This document shows positions 1 to 5,417 of a stretch of DNA of 5,783 nucleotides, piece after piece. A program made the position numbers and the translations under genes. The stretch is taken from the NCBI GenBank assembly GCA_021824855.1, contig JAKAJX010000041.1, forward strand, positions 1 through 5,783. Direction: 5' to 3'. Below the pieces are notes generated by a model. The model ran no database searches. It was not told the origin of the DNA and saw only the letters and a program-made list of their open reading frames with translations. Numbering within the stretch: position 1 is the first letter of the stretch; every line of letters starts with the position of its first letter. The DNA is from Bacteroidota bacterium (GTDB taxonomy: Bacteria > Bacteroidota > Bacteroidia > Chitinophagales > Chitinophagaceae).

Positions 1-1061
1 TTAGAATTGCCATTGTAATGGCTGTGGCAGGAATACTTATTACATGGTTTATTGCACCTACTGTTTTGCGATGGTCGCTACACGATGAGCAGACTATTAC
101 CATGGCAATACGTTTTTTAAACATTAGAATTATTGGATTAATTTTTTTATACCTATACCAAATGCGTAATGCATTATTAGTTGGAACTAACCAGAGTAAG
201 TTTTTAGTTTGGGGTACTGCTGCAGAATCTTTAACCAATATTGCTTTAGACTATGCATTAATTTACGGCAAACTTGGTTTACCGCGTATTGGGTTTAATG
301 GTGCAGCTTATGCATCTGTAATTGCCGAGTTTACAGGGCTCTTCGTTATATTTTTAGTAATTCACTTTAAAGGTATTGGCCATCAACTTCATTTATTTAA
401 AAACTTTTATTACAGTCGCAGTAAAACTAAATTAATACTAATACAATCATCTCCGCTAATTGCGCAACATGCTATTAGTATTATAAGTTGGGAAATGTTT
501 TACATTTTTATTGAACACCATGGTGCTAAAGATTTAGCCATATCGAATGTAATGAGAAATATTTTTGGCTTTTTTGGATGCTTTACATGGGCATTTGCTG
601 CCACAACAAGCACAATGGTTAGTAATATTATAGGGCAAGGTTTACATAATAGAGTAACAGAATTAATTTATAAAATATTAAAACTATCTTTTGGTTTTTC
701 GCTGATTATTGCCATAATTCTTAACCTTTTCCCCAATATATTTCTTTCAATTTATCATCAAGGAGATGATTTTATTACAGCAGCTATTCCTATTTTAAGG
801 GTAGTTTCAGTTGCCATGCTGTTAATGTCTATCTCTACCATTTGGCTAAATGCAGTTACCGGAACCGGCAATTCTTCAGTTAATTTATGGATTGAAGTTT
901 TTGCAATTGTGTTTTATATCATTTATATATACATAGTTTTAGAGAAGCTACAATTGTCTATTACCATTGGATGGATGAGCGAGTGGTTATATTGGACAAC
1001 CATTTTAATTCCCTCTTACTTTTACATTAAAAGCAACCGTTGGAAAAATAAGAAAATCTGA
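1..1061 (+). CDS. MATE-family efflux transporter, 5' end missing
   Basis: This is an inner-membrane antiporter of the MATE (NorM-like) family, which exports drugs or organic cations in exchange for Na+ or H+. The reading frame is open to the left edge (first whole codon at base 3) and ends with TGA at 1059-1061, giving about 352 visible residues. Full MATE proteins have about 450 residues and 12 membrane helices, so roughly the first 100 residues lie outside the window; the ATG at 18 is internal. Family signatures seen are NALLVGTNQSK followed by a helix ending DYALIYGKLGLPRIGFNGAAYASV, the usual loop and helix region of the first MATE repeat, and in the second half the PLIAQHAISIISWEMFYIF helix and the ATTSTMVSNIIGQG segment. 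The C-terminus is basic (KSNRWKNKKI). The exact substrate cannot be told. The next gene starts 100 bases downstream and is probably separate. The family call is secure. Confidence 0.9.
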   Translation, partial: RIAIVMAVAGILITWFIAPTVLRWSLHDEQTITMAIRFLNIRIIGLIFLYLYQMRNALLVGTNQSKFLVWGTAAESLTNIALDYALIYGKLGLPRIGFNGAAYASVIAEFTGLFVIFLVIHFKGIGHQLHLFKNFYYSRSKTKLILIQSSPLIAQHAISIISWEMFYIFIEHHGAKDLAISNVMRNIFGFFGCFTWAFAATTSTMVSNIIGQGLHNRVTELIYKILKLSFGFSLIIAIILNLFPNIFLSIYHQGDDFITAAIPILRVVSVAMLLMSISTIWLNAVTGTGNSSVNLWIEVFAIVFYIIYIYIVLEKLQLSITIGWMSEWLYWTTILIPSYFYIKSNRWKNKKI

Positions 1062-1114
1062 TTAACAAAATATTGGCATAAATTAAAATATTCAGTTAAT
1101 TAGGTTTTATTAAC
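1061..1114 (+). terminator. AT-rich hairpin region after the MATE gene, possible weak terminator
   Basis: The bases from the last A of the MATE stop codon form a nested inverted repeat: ATTAAC (1061-1066) with GTTAAT (1095-1100), and inside it AATATT (1069-1074) with AATATT (1087-1092), separated by a 2x2 internal loop and a 12-base apical loop. TAGGTTTTATT follows. GTTAAT can instead pair with a second ATTAAC at 1109-1114. The stem is almost entirely A-T and would be weak, so its role as a terminator is only a suggestion. Confidence 0.3.
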
Positions 1115-1136
1115 GCAGCTTTCTTAATATATCAAT

Positions 1137-1144
1137 TATCTTTA
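1137..1144 (+). promoter_or_regulatory. candidate -7 box before the beta-barrel gene
   Basis: TATCTTTA matches seven of eight positions, counting the two free ones, of the Bacteroidota -7 consensus TAnnTTTG. It lies 17 bases before the ATG at 1162. No convincing TTTG -33 element stands 19-21 bases upstream, so this is a weak candidate based on one partial motif. Confidence 0.25.
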
Positions 1145-1161
1145 ATTATAAAAAAAAATTT

Positions 1162-1830
1162 ATGAAAAAGATTACTTTATTACTTGTTCTTGCCTTTGCC
1201 ATAACCATCGTAAAGGCTCAATTTGAAGTAGGGCAAAAAATAGTTAGCGGAACGCTTGGCATATCGGGGAATAATTATAAAACCAATGATTCTACTTCAG
1301 GATTTGCCAAACAAAATAATACCAACTTCAATATAGGCTTTTCAATTGGAAAATTTAAAACAGCTAATCATGCAACAGGCTTTGGCATTTCATTAATGAA
1401 TGGTTATTCAAATAGTCAAAATTTCAACACCAATGCGTCAATAAAACAAAATAACTATGCTATTGCAGCAAACTATTTCTCTACTTATTATCATTCGTTT
1501 GGAAAATCTTTCTTAGTTTGGTTAAATTGGAATACGGGATTATCGTACGGTTTTAGCAATTACAATCAAACAAGTGCAATATCATCAGGCAAATCGAATT
1601 CATTCGGAATAAGTAGTTCATTAAATCCCGGAATATCTTACAGAATCAATAATCGGTTTTTATTAAATGCGGCTTTAAACAACTTTTTGTCATTATCCTA
1701 TAATCATTCAAAAAACACAAACGCTAATTATCCGAGGATAAATAATGAATATACACAAAACAGTTTTGCACTTAATACAAACATGTCGCTTACGAATATT
1801 AATATTGGAATAAGCTATTTAATGAAATAA
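1162..1830 (+). CDS. secreted beta-barrel-like outer-membrane protein, function unknown
   Basis: A 222-residue protein that I do not recognise as a named family. Residues 1-19 are a clear Sec signal peptide: MKK, a hydrophobic core (ITLLLVLAFAITIV) and a KA|Q cleavage site typical of Bacteroidota. The mature part is rich in Asn, Ser, Gly and aromatic residues and shows many short alternating stretches (FNIGFSIGKF, GFGISLMNGYS, NYAIAANYFSTYYHSF, FLVWLNWNTGLSYGF, SLNPGISYRINNRFLLNAAL, INIGISYLM). This looks like the strands and turns of a small 8- to 10-strand outer-membrane beta-barrel; the sequence ends in a strand-like segment. The start is supported by the signal peptide and an A-rich leader with no Shine-Dalgarno, normal for this phylum. 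The stop lies one base from the end of the convergent ACBP gene. Export is well supported; the barrel fold is inferred from composition only. Confidence 0.75.
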   Translation: MKKITLLLVLAFAITIVKAQFEVGQKIVSGTLGISGNNYKTNDSTSGFAKQNNTNFNIGFSIGKFKTANHATGFGISLMNGYSNSQNFNTNASIKQNNYAIAANYFSTYYHSFGKSFLVWLNWNTGLSYGFSNYNQTSAISSGKSNSFGISSSLNPGISYRINNRFLLNAALNNFLSLSYNHSKNTNANYPRINNEYTQNSFALNTNMSLTNINIGISYLMK

Positions 1831-1831
1831 A

Positions 1832-2089
1832 TTAACCTAATAAACTATTTACCAAATCAATATATTGTTGCATGGCAGCATCTGCAGAAAGCCCTTGTAA
1901 AGACTGCCATGCATTATGCTTTGCCTTAGCTACAAAATCAAAAGGATTAGCAGGTGGTTCAGAAATATTATCTCCTTCAGTAGCTTGTTTAAATAGAGAA
2001 TATAATTTTAATAATGTTTCATTATCCGGCTTTGCCGATAATGTTTTACTGTTTGCAACAGCTTGTGTAAATAGTTCCTGTAGTTCCAT
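1832..2089 (-). CDS. acyl-CoA-binding protein (ACBP) family
   Basis: An 85-residue cytosolic protein whose whole length matches the four-helix ACBP domain, which binds medium- to long-chain acyl-CoA esters and buffers or carries them. Conserved features are visible in order: F7 and A10 in helix 1, KP (20-21), LYSLFKQATEGD (29-40) with Tyr30 and Lys34 equivalent to bovine Tyr28 and Lys32, the KAKHNAW segment (55-61) with Lys57 equivalent to Lys54, LQGLS (64-68), and Tyr76 equivalent to Tyr73. His58 replaces the usual Trp of KAKWDAW. The length is normal for a stand-alone ACBP. It is the last gene of a minus-strand run, 16 bases after the TPR gene. The leader is A/T-only with no Shine-Dalgarno. 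ACBP is near-universal in eukaryotes and patchy in bacteria. The family call is strong; the physiological role here is not known. Confidence 0.93.
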   Translation of the reverse strand: MELQELFTQAVANSKTLSAKPDNETLLKLYSLFKQATEGDNISEPPANPFDFVAKAKHNAWQSLQGLSADAAMQQYIDLVNSLLG

Positions 2090-2105
2090 AATTTTTTAAT
2101 TTTTT

Positions 2106-2861
2106 TTATTCAAGTCCATCAAGCATTTTTTGAGCAGCCGATTTAATTTCAGCATCATCAAAAGTTCTAATGGGTAGTTTTACTAATTTTTGTAAGGTTT
2201 CAATTTGTTGTTCCGGTCTGTTTTTTATTTTATATGCATTAGCCAAAACCCAATAATTCAGCATAAAATATTGATCCAATCGTTTACACTTTTCTAAATA
2301 TTCAATAGCCAAATCTATATCGGCATCAGGTAATTTGGTAAACAAAGTTTTAATAGCCAAGCGTTTTGCCCAGTTTAAAGTTATCATATCGTAATGCCAT
2401 TTTCCTTCTATAAAATTAGCCATTGCATCATTGGGATTAATGCTCAATGCCTTATCAGCATTTAATTTCATATCTCTAATAAAAATTGCAGCTTTCTTAT
2501 TATCTGTTTCTGTAATGGCCATTTTACTGCAAGCCAATGCCAATACATACCAGCACTTAGCATTAAGGCTATCTGCAATAACAGCTCGCTCGGCAAATGA
2601 TAAGGCCGATTCGAAATATAATCTTTTATCGGTTTTATTAACGGTTCTTTCGCCAATTGTGCAATTCAATTCTACCGTTTTAATTAATGCACCAATATTT
2701 TTAGGATCATTAATTAATACCAATTTATATTTTTCTAATGCCTCCGGTTCTTTAAATTGACGTTCATAGTTATACGCCTGCTTCAGCAATAATGACGTTT
2801 CTTGAGCAAAAGAGAAAAAATAATTACAACAGAAAAAAAATACTACCAATAGCTTATTCAT
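2106..2861 (-). CDS. exported TPR-repeat protein, possibly RMDN-like
   Basis: A 251-residue protein with an N-terminal Sec signal peptide (residues 1-19, very Phe-rich, cleavage at FA|Q), so the mature part is probably periplasmic. The rest is helical with TPR-like pairs: about 24-55 (AYNYERQFKEPEALEKYKLVLINDP), 82-115 (FESALSFAERAVIADSLNAKCWYVLALA), 126-160 (the ADKALSINPNDAMANFIEGKWHYD region) and 182-215 (AIEYLEKCKRLDQ through WVLANAYKIKN). The segment GKWHYDMITLNWAKRLA, followed by a KLP loop, then LPIRTFDDAEIKSAAQKML at the C-terminus, resembles from memory the regulator-of-microtubule-dynamics (RMDN/FAM82) branch of TPR proteins; a profile search would be needed to confirm that. TPR proteins are scaffolds, so no reaction is expected. 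It is the middle gene of the operon, starting 8 bases after the folB stop and ending 16 bases before ACBP. TPR content and export are well supported; the subfamily is tentative. Confidence 0.8.
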   Translation of the reverse strand: MNKLLVVFFFCCNYFFSFAQETSLLLKQAYNYERQFKEPEALEKYKLVLINDPKNIGALIKTVELNCTIGERTVNKTDKRLYFESALSFAERAVIADSLNAKCWYVLALACSKMAITETDNKKAAIFIRDMKLNADKALSINPNDAMANFIEGKWHYDMITLNWAKRLAIKTLFTKLPDADIDLAIEYLEKCKRLDQYFMLNYWVLANAYKIKNRPEQQIETLQKLVKLPIRTFDDAEIKSAAQKMLDGLE

Positions 2862-2869
2862 ATCTTCTA

Positions 2870-3220
2870 TTATCTTTTAAGTTCAAAACTAACTTCAACA
2901 TTGCCTATAAAATTTTTTATAGGCGGATTAGTTTTTGTTACAGATACAATTACTTTTTCGGCTAATACAAATTGCTGCAAAATTAAATGAGCAATATCCA
3001 TAACTACTGTTTCTAAAAGCGGTGTAGCTATTTGCATACGCTTATTCACTAACTCATACACTAATTCGTAATTAATGGTTTGCTCAATAGCTTCAATTGT
3101 ATGATGAGGATGATGGTAAATAGCAATATTTACTTCAAAAATATTTCCTTGTATCTTTTCCTCTTCATAAATACCATGATACGCTTTAAAGATTAGATTT
3201 TTTAGATGGATAGATAACAT
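2870..3220 (-). CDS. folB: dihydroneopterin aldolase
   Basis: FolB of tetrahydrofolate synthesis converts 7,8-dihydroneopterin to 6-hydroxymethyl-7,8-dihydropterin and glycolaldehyde in the cytosol, usually as an octamer. The 116 residues are the normal length. Motifs align without large gaps to the S. aureus enzyme: AYHGIYEEEKIQG (13-25) with Glu21 at the catalytic Glu22 position, INYELVY (49-55) with Tyr51 at Tyr54, PLLETV (67-72) with Glu70 at the pterin-anchoring Glu74, and TKTNPPI (95-101) with Lys96 at the catalytic Lys100. The ATG at 3220 gives the expected N-terminus just before the first beta strand. It is the first gene of the minus-strand operon with the TPR and ACBP genes and is divergent from the tRNA. 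No good TAnnTTTG box is seen in its upstream region, so its promoter is not located. No other folate gene is in the window. Confidence 0.93.
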   Translation of the reverse strand: MLSIHLKNLIFKAYHGIYEEEKIQGNIFEVNIAIYHHPHHTIEAIEQTINYELVYELVNKRMQIATPLLETVVMDIAHLILQQFVLAEKVIVSVTKTNPPIKNFIGNVEVSFELKR

Positions 3221-3261
3221 CGAACGAAGTTATATACAGCCCTCAATATCAGTACAAAAAA

Positions 3262-3277
3262 GCAATTAATTAATTGC
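3262..3277. repeat. perfect 16-base palindrome between folB and tRNA-Arg
   Basis: GCAATTAATTAATTGC equals its own reverse complement. It lies 41 bases upstream of the folB start, is flanked by A runs on both sides, and is about 110 bases before the tRNA promoter box. It could be a dimer-binding operator. On the minus strand it could also be a short hairpin followed by TTTTTT, which would act as a weak terminator in front of folB. The sequence shows the symmetry only; the function is unknown. Confidence 0.5.
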
Positions 3278-3364
3278 AAAAAAAATTAAACTGCATTTTT
3301 GTTTTAAATTTTCTTGCTAATTACTACCGAAAAATAAAGAATAAATAAAGTTTTTAGTCAGCGA

Positions 3365-3396
3365 TTTCAGATTTTAAGCGAGAGCACCTATATTTG
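3365..3396 (+). promoter_or_regulatory. Bacteroidota-type promoter of tRNA-Arg
   Basis: TATATTTG at 3389-3396 is a perfect match to the -7 consensus TAnnTTTG used by the Bacteroidota primary sigma factor. TTTC at 3365-3368 stands 20 bases upstream and is one base from the TTTG -33 element. Transcription would start around 3402, leaving a short leader before the tRNA 5' end at 3415. The spacing and target fit well; the -33 element is imperfect. Confidence 0.75.
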
Positions 3397-3414
3397 CAGC
3401 CCTGAATTTACAAA

Positions 3415-3488
3415 GGCCCCGTAGCTCAATTGAATAGAGCATTTGACTACGGATCAAAAGGTTTCAGGTTTGAATCCTGACGGGGTCA
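3415..3488 (+). tRNA. tRNA-Arg (anticodon ACG)
   Basis: A full 74-base cloverleaf can be folded. The acceptor stem is GGCCCCG with CGGGGTC (one G-U pair) and discriminator A3488. The D stem is GCTC/GAGC (3424-3427, 3437-3440), the anticodon stem TTTGA/TCAAA (3442-3446, 3454-3458) with loop CTACGGA and anticodon ACG at 3449-3451, and the T stem TCAGG/CCTGA (3464-3468, 3476-3480). CCA is not encoded (ACTAAA follows), so it must be added by nucleotidyltransferase. A34 is expected to be deaminated to inosine by TadA so that CGU, CGC and CGA are read. A20, an ArgRS identity base, is present at 3434. Oddly, position 19 is A (3433) instead of G and position 56 is T (3471) instead of C, which keeps a possible Watson-Crick 19-56 contact; the A15-T48 pair is also complementary. 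It is a single tRNA gene with its own promoter and terminator. Confidence 0.97.
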
Positions 3489-3498
3489 CTAAATATTC

Positions 3499-3536
3499 AA
3501 AAAGCGTTATAAATCAGTAATTTATAACGCTTTTTT
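3499..3536 (+). terminator. rho-independent terminator after tRNA-Arg
   Basis: A perfect 16-bp inverted repeat (3499-3514 with 3520-3535) closes a five-base loop CAGTA, starting 10 bases after the tRNA 3' end. The core AGCGTTATAAAT carries the GC pairs at the base, and the descending arm runs into TTTTTT at 3531-3536. The A run on the left arm gives a T run on the other strand too, so it could stop transcription from both directions. Confidence 0.85.
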
Positions 3537-3889
3537 ATTAAAGGGGATAGCAGAGAGGCTGAAAAATATCTAAAATCTTATTCTAAAATTTTATTTAAAG
3601 AACTTTATAATAAAAGAATTCATTCTACAGCAATAATTCAATTCACAAAAAAAAAATTACACTATATTGTCCTAAACAAGTGCATTCGCAACCGCAGTTC
3701 ATTAAAAGAAAAATTGTAACATTGCAACATGTTTACTCAAAAACATACTAACCATCAATTGCTTTTAGCTATATTTCTAAATCTCATTTCATCTGCTGAT
3801 TGTGGATCACCGGATTATTAAGTTATACAACCAATAGCTTAATACAATTTTTACCATATACAACTATTTTTCATTTAAACTCAACTATT
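3537..3889. other. gene-poor region before the arginine deiminase gene
   Basis: About 350 bases of AT-rich DNA without a confident gene or RNA. Weak items seen are TATATTG (3663-3669) and TATATTTC (3770-3777), each one change from the TAnnTTTG -7 box and neither with a clear TTTG at the right distance; a small inverted repeat ATGTTT/AAACAT near 3729-3746; and a 30-codon open frame at 3729-3821. TATTTTTC at 3865-3872 is a third partial -7 match, just before the deiminase start. The promoter of the deiminase pair is probably in this stretch but cannot be fixed. I see no copy of the tRNA 3' end that would mark an attachment site. Confidence 0.5.
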
Positions 3890-5407
3890 ATGTTATCTAA
3901 TCAATTATATGTAGATTCTGAATTAGGTGTACTTAAAAAAATATTAATCCACAGCCCCGATGCAGGTATAGGAAAAATTATTCCGGGAACATTTACCGAT
4001 AATTTATACGATGATATTGTGCATTTAAAAAAGATGCAAAAAGAATATAATCATTATGTACTGTTATTACTTTGGTTTCTTGATAGCGAAAAAATAAAAT
4101 ACATAAAAGAATATCACCAGTCTAACCCCGAATTTGACGGCAATTGTTTTATTCCCGGTAAAAAAGAATATTTCAATTCCGATAAAGTGCTGGAATCTCA
4201 GAATTTGTTAGAAAAAATATTATTAGACGAGAAAGTGAAACTTCGTTTAATTGCAGCTATTTGTTCGTATGAAGAAAGCAGCTTACAAATTCAACAAAAA
4301 TTAGAAAATATTCAAGATGCTTCTTTATTGGCTAAAATTTTAATTACCGGTGTTTTACCTGCCGAAGAAAATAACAGCCATGAAGACCAATTCATTTTTC
4401 CTCCTATTCCTAATTTTATTTTTACCAGAGATATTGGCATCATCATCAAAGATCATATTCTCTTAAGTCGTATGGCAACAAGTGCACGAAAAAGAGAATC
4501 TTTATTAACCAAATTTTTGGCGCTGTATTTCTTCTTTAAAAATCAACCCGAAAAAGTAATTGAAGTAATAGAAGAAAGCGATTTCTTTTTATATGAAGAA
4601 GAAGAACGCAAACACCGAATTATAAGTATTGAAGGCGGAGATATTATGATGATTCATCCCAAACACCTTATTGTTGGCTGTAGTGAAAGAACTTCATCGA
4701 ATGCAGTAAATGAAATTGTACATACTATTTTTTCAAGACCGGAATTGGGTATCGAAAAAATATCGGTTGTAAAAATACCCAGAAATAGAGCCCAAATGCA
4801 CATAGATACCATTTTCACGCAAGTAAAAAGAGATACATGGGTTTTATATGGCAGGTACTCTGAAAATATTTTAGCCGATGAAAATAACAGCAAACAATCT
4901 TATTTGTCAAAACTATCGCACATACCCAGAAAAGGCGAAATGGAATTGGTAGAAGTTTTTAGATTCGAAAAAAACATACAAGAACCTTATCAAAAAAATA
5001 AAGATTACAGCAGTAATACAAAAATTGCAGGATTAGAAAGTTTATTGCGTGAAATAAGCATTGAAGATTTTAACGTTGCACCAAAAGATGTAAAAATTAT
5101 TTATAGCGGCGGTAATGTTTTTCCGTATGATGAAAGAGAACAATGGACAGACTCTTGTAATGTTGTTGCTTTAAAAGAAGGTGTTGTGATTGGATACGAT
5201 AGAAACGATAAAACTGCCGAAGCTTTTAAACAACATGGTTTTAATGTAATTACTACCGAAAACCTATTCAAAAAATTTGAAGAAGGATTATTACCAAAAG
5301 ATGTACAAAACACATTAATACTATTGCCATCTGCCGAGCTGTCAAGAGCAAGAGGCGGATCGCATTGCATGAGTATGCCTCTTTTAAGAGATCAATTCAT
5401 TCATTAA
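3890..5407 (+). CDS. arcA: arginine deiminase family protein, long form
   Basis: A 505-residue member of the arginine deiminase (guanidine-modifying) superfamily, predicted to hydrolyse L-arginine to citrulline and ammonia in the cytosol. The catalytic set is intact: Asp181 in FTRD, Glu248 in EGGD, Arg267 in SERTS, His304 and Asp306 in MHIDT, Arg488, and the nucleophile Cys493 in RARGGSHCMSMPL. SGGNVFPYDEREQW and GVVIGYDRN also match the family. The N-terminus (SELGVLKKILIHSP) matches where ADI proteins begin, so the ATG at 3890 is chosen. A TTG at 3800 in the same frame would add 30 residues with no family counterpart. Classical ADI has about 410 residues; here the extra length lies mostly between His304/Asp306 and Cys493 (187 residues against about 126 in the Pseudomonas enzyme). 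The CtlX-like gene follows after 10 bases and is almost certainly co-transcribed. The family is certain; the exact substrate is very likely but not proven to be free arginine. Confidence 0.9.
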   Translation: MLSNQLYVDSELGVLKKILIHSPDAGIGKIIPGTFTDNLYDDIVHLKKMQKEYNHYVLLLLWFLDSEKIKYIKEYHQSNPEFDGNCFIPGKKEYFNSDKVLESQNLLEKILLDEKVKLRLIAAICSYEESSLQIQQKLENIQDASLLAKILITGVLPAEENNSHEDQFIFPPIPNFIFTRDIGIIIKDHILLSRMATSARKRESLLTKFLALYFFFKNQPEKVIEVIEESDFFLYEEEERKHRIISIEGGDIMMIHPKHLIVGCSERTSSNAVNEIVHTIFSRPELGIEKISVVKIPRNRAQMHIDTIFTQVKRDTWVLYGRYSENILADENNSKQSYLSKLSHIPRKGEMELVEVFRFEKNIQEPYQKNKDYSSNTKIAGLESLLREISIEDFNVAPKDVKIIYSGGNVFPYDEREQWTDSCNVVALKEGVVIGYDRNDKTAEAFKQHGFNVITTENLFKKFEEGLLPKDVQNTLILLPSAELSRARGGSHCMSMPLLRDQFIH

Positions 5408-5417
5408 AAATTATTTT

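Noticed and set aside
18..20. True start of the MATE gene at ATG 18
   Set aside because: The frame is open to the left edge and the first MATE repeat lacks its N-terminal helices, so this Met is internal.
1872..2099. 75-codon plus-strand open frame
   Set aside because: It lies fully antisense to the clear ACBP gene and encodes nothing recognisable.
2431..2760. Open frames on the plus strand (2431-2760) and in another minus frame (2468-2656)
   Set aside because: Both overlap the TPR gene, whose signal peptide and repeat pattern make it the real frame; neither alternative product shows family features.
3663..3777. Promoter of the deiminase operon at TATATTG (3663) or TATATTTC (3770)
   Set aside because: Each differs from the -7 consensus and lacks a TTTG element 19-21 bases upstream, so neither can be called over background in AT-rich DNA.
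3800..3889. A 30-residue N-terminal extension of the deiminase from a TTG start
   Set aside because: The extension has no counterpart in arginine deiminases, while the ATG at 3890 gives the expected family N-terminus; the extra codons look like intergenic DNA that happens to be open.
3415..3889. Integration site for a mobile element at the tRNA 3' end
   Set aside because: No repeat of the tRNA 3' end, integrase or phage gene is visible, and the tRNA is followed directly by its own terminator.
4654..5370. Two minus-strand open frames (4654-4893 and 5101-5370)
   Set aside because: They are antisense to conserved catalytic regions of the deiminase and are explained by its codon pattern.
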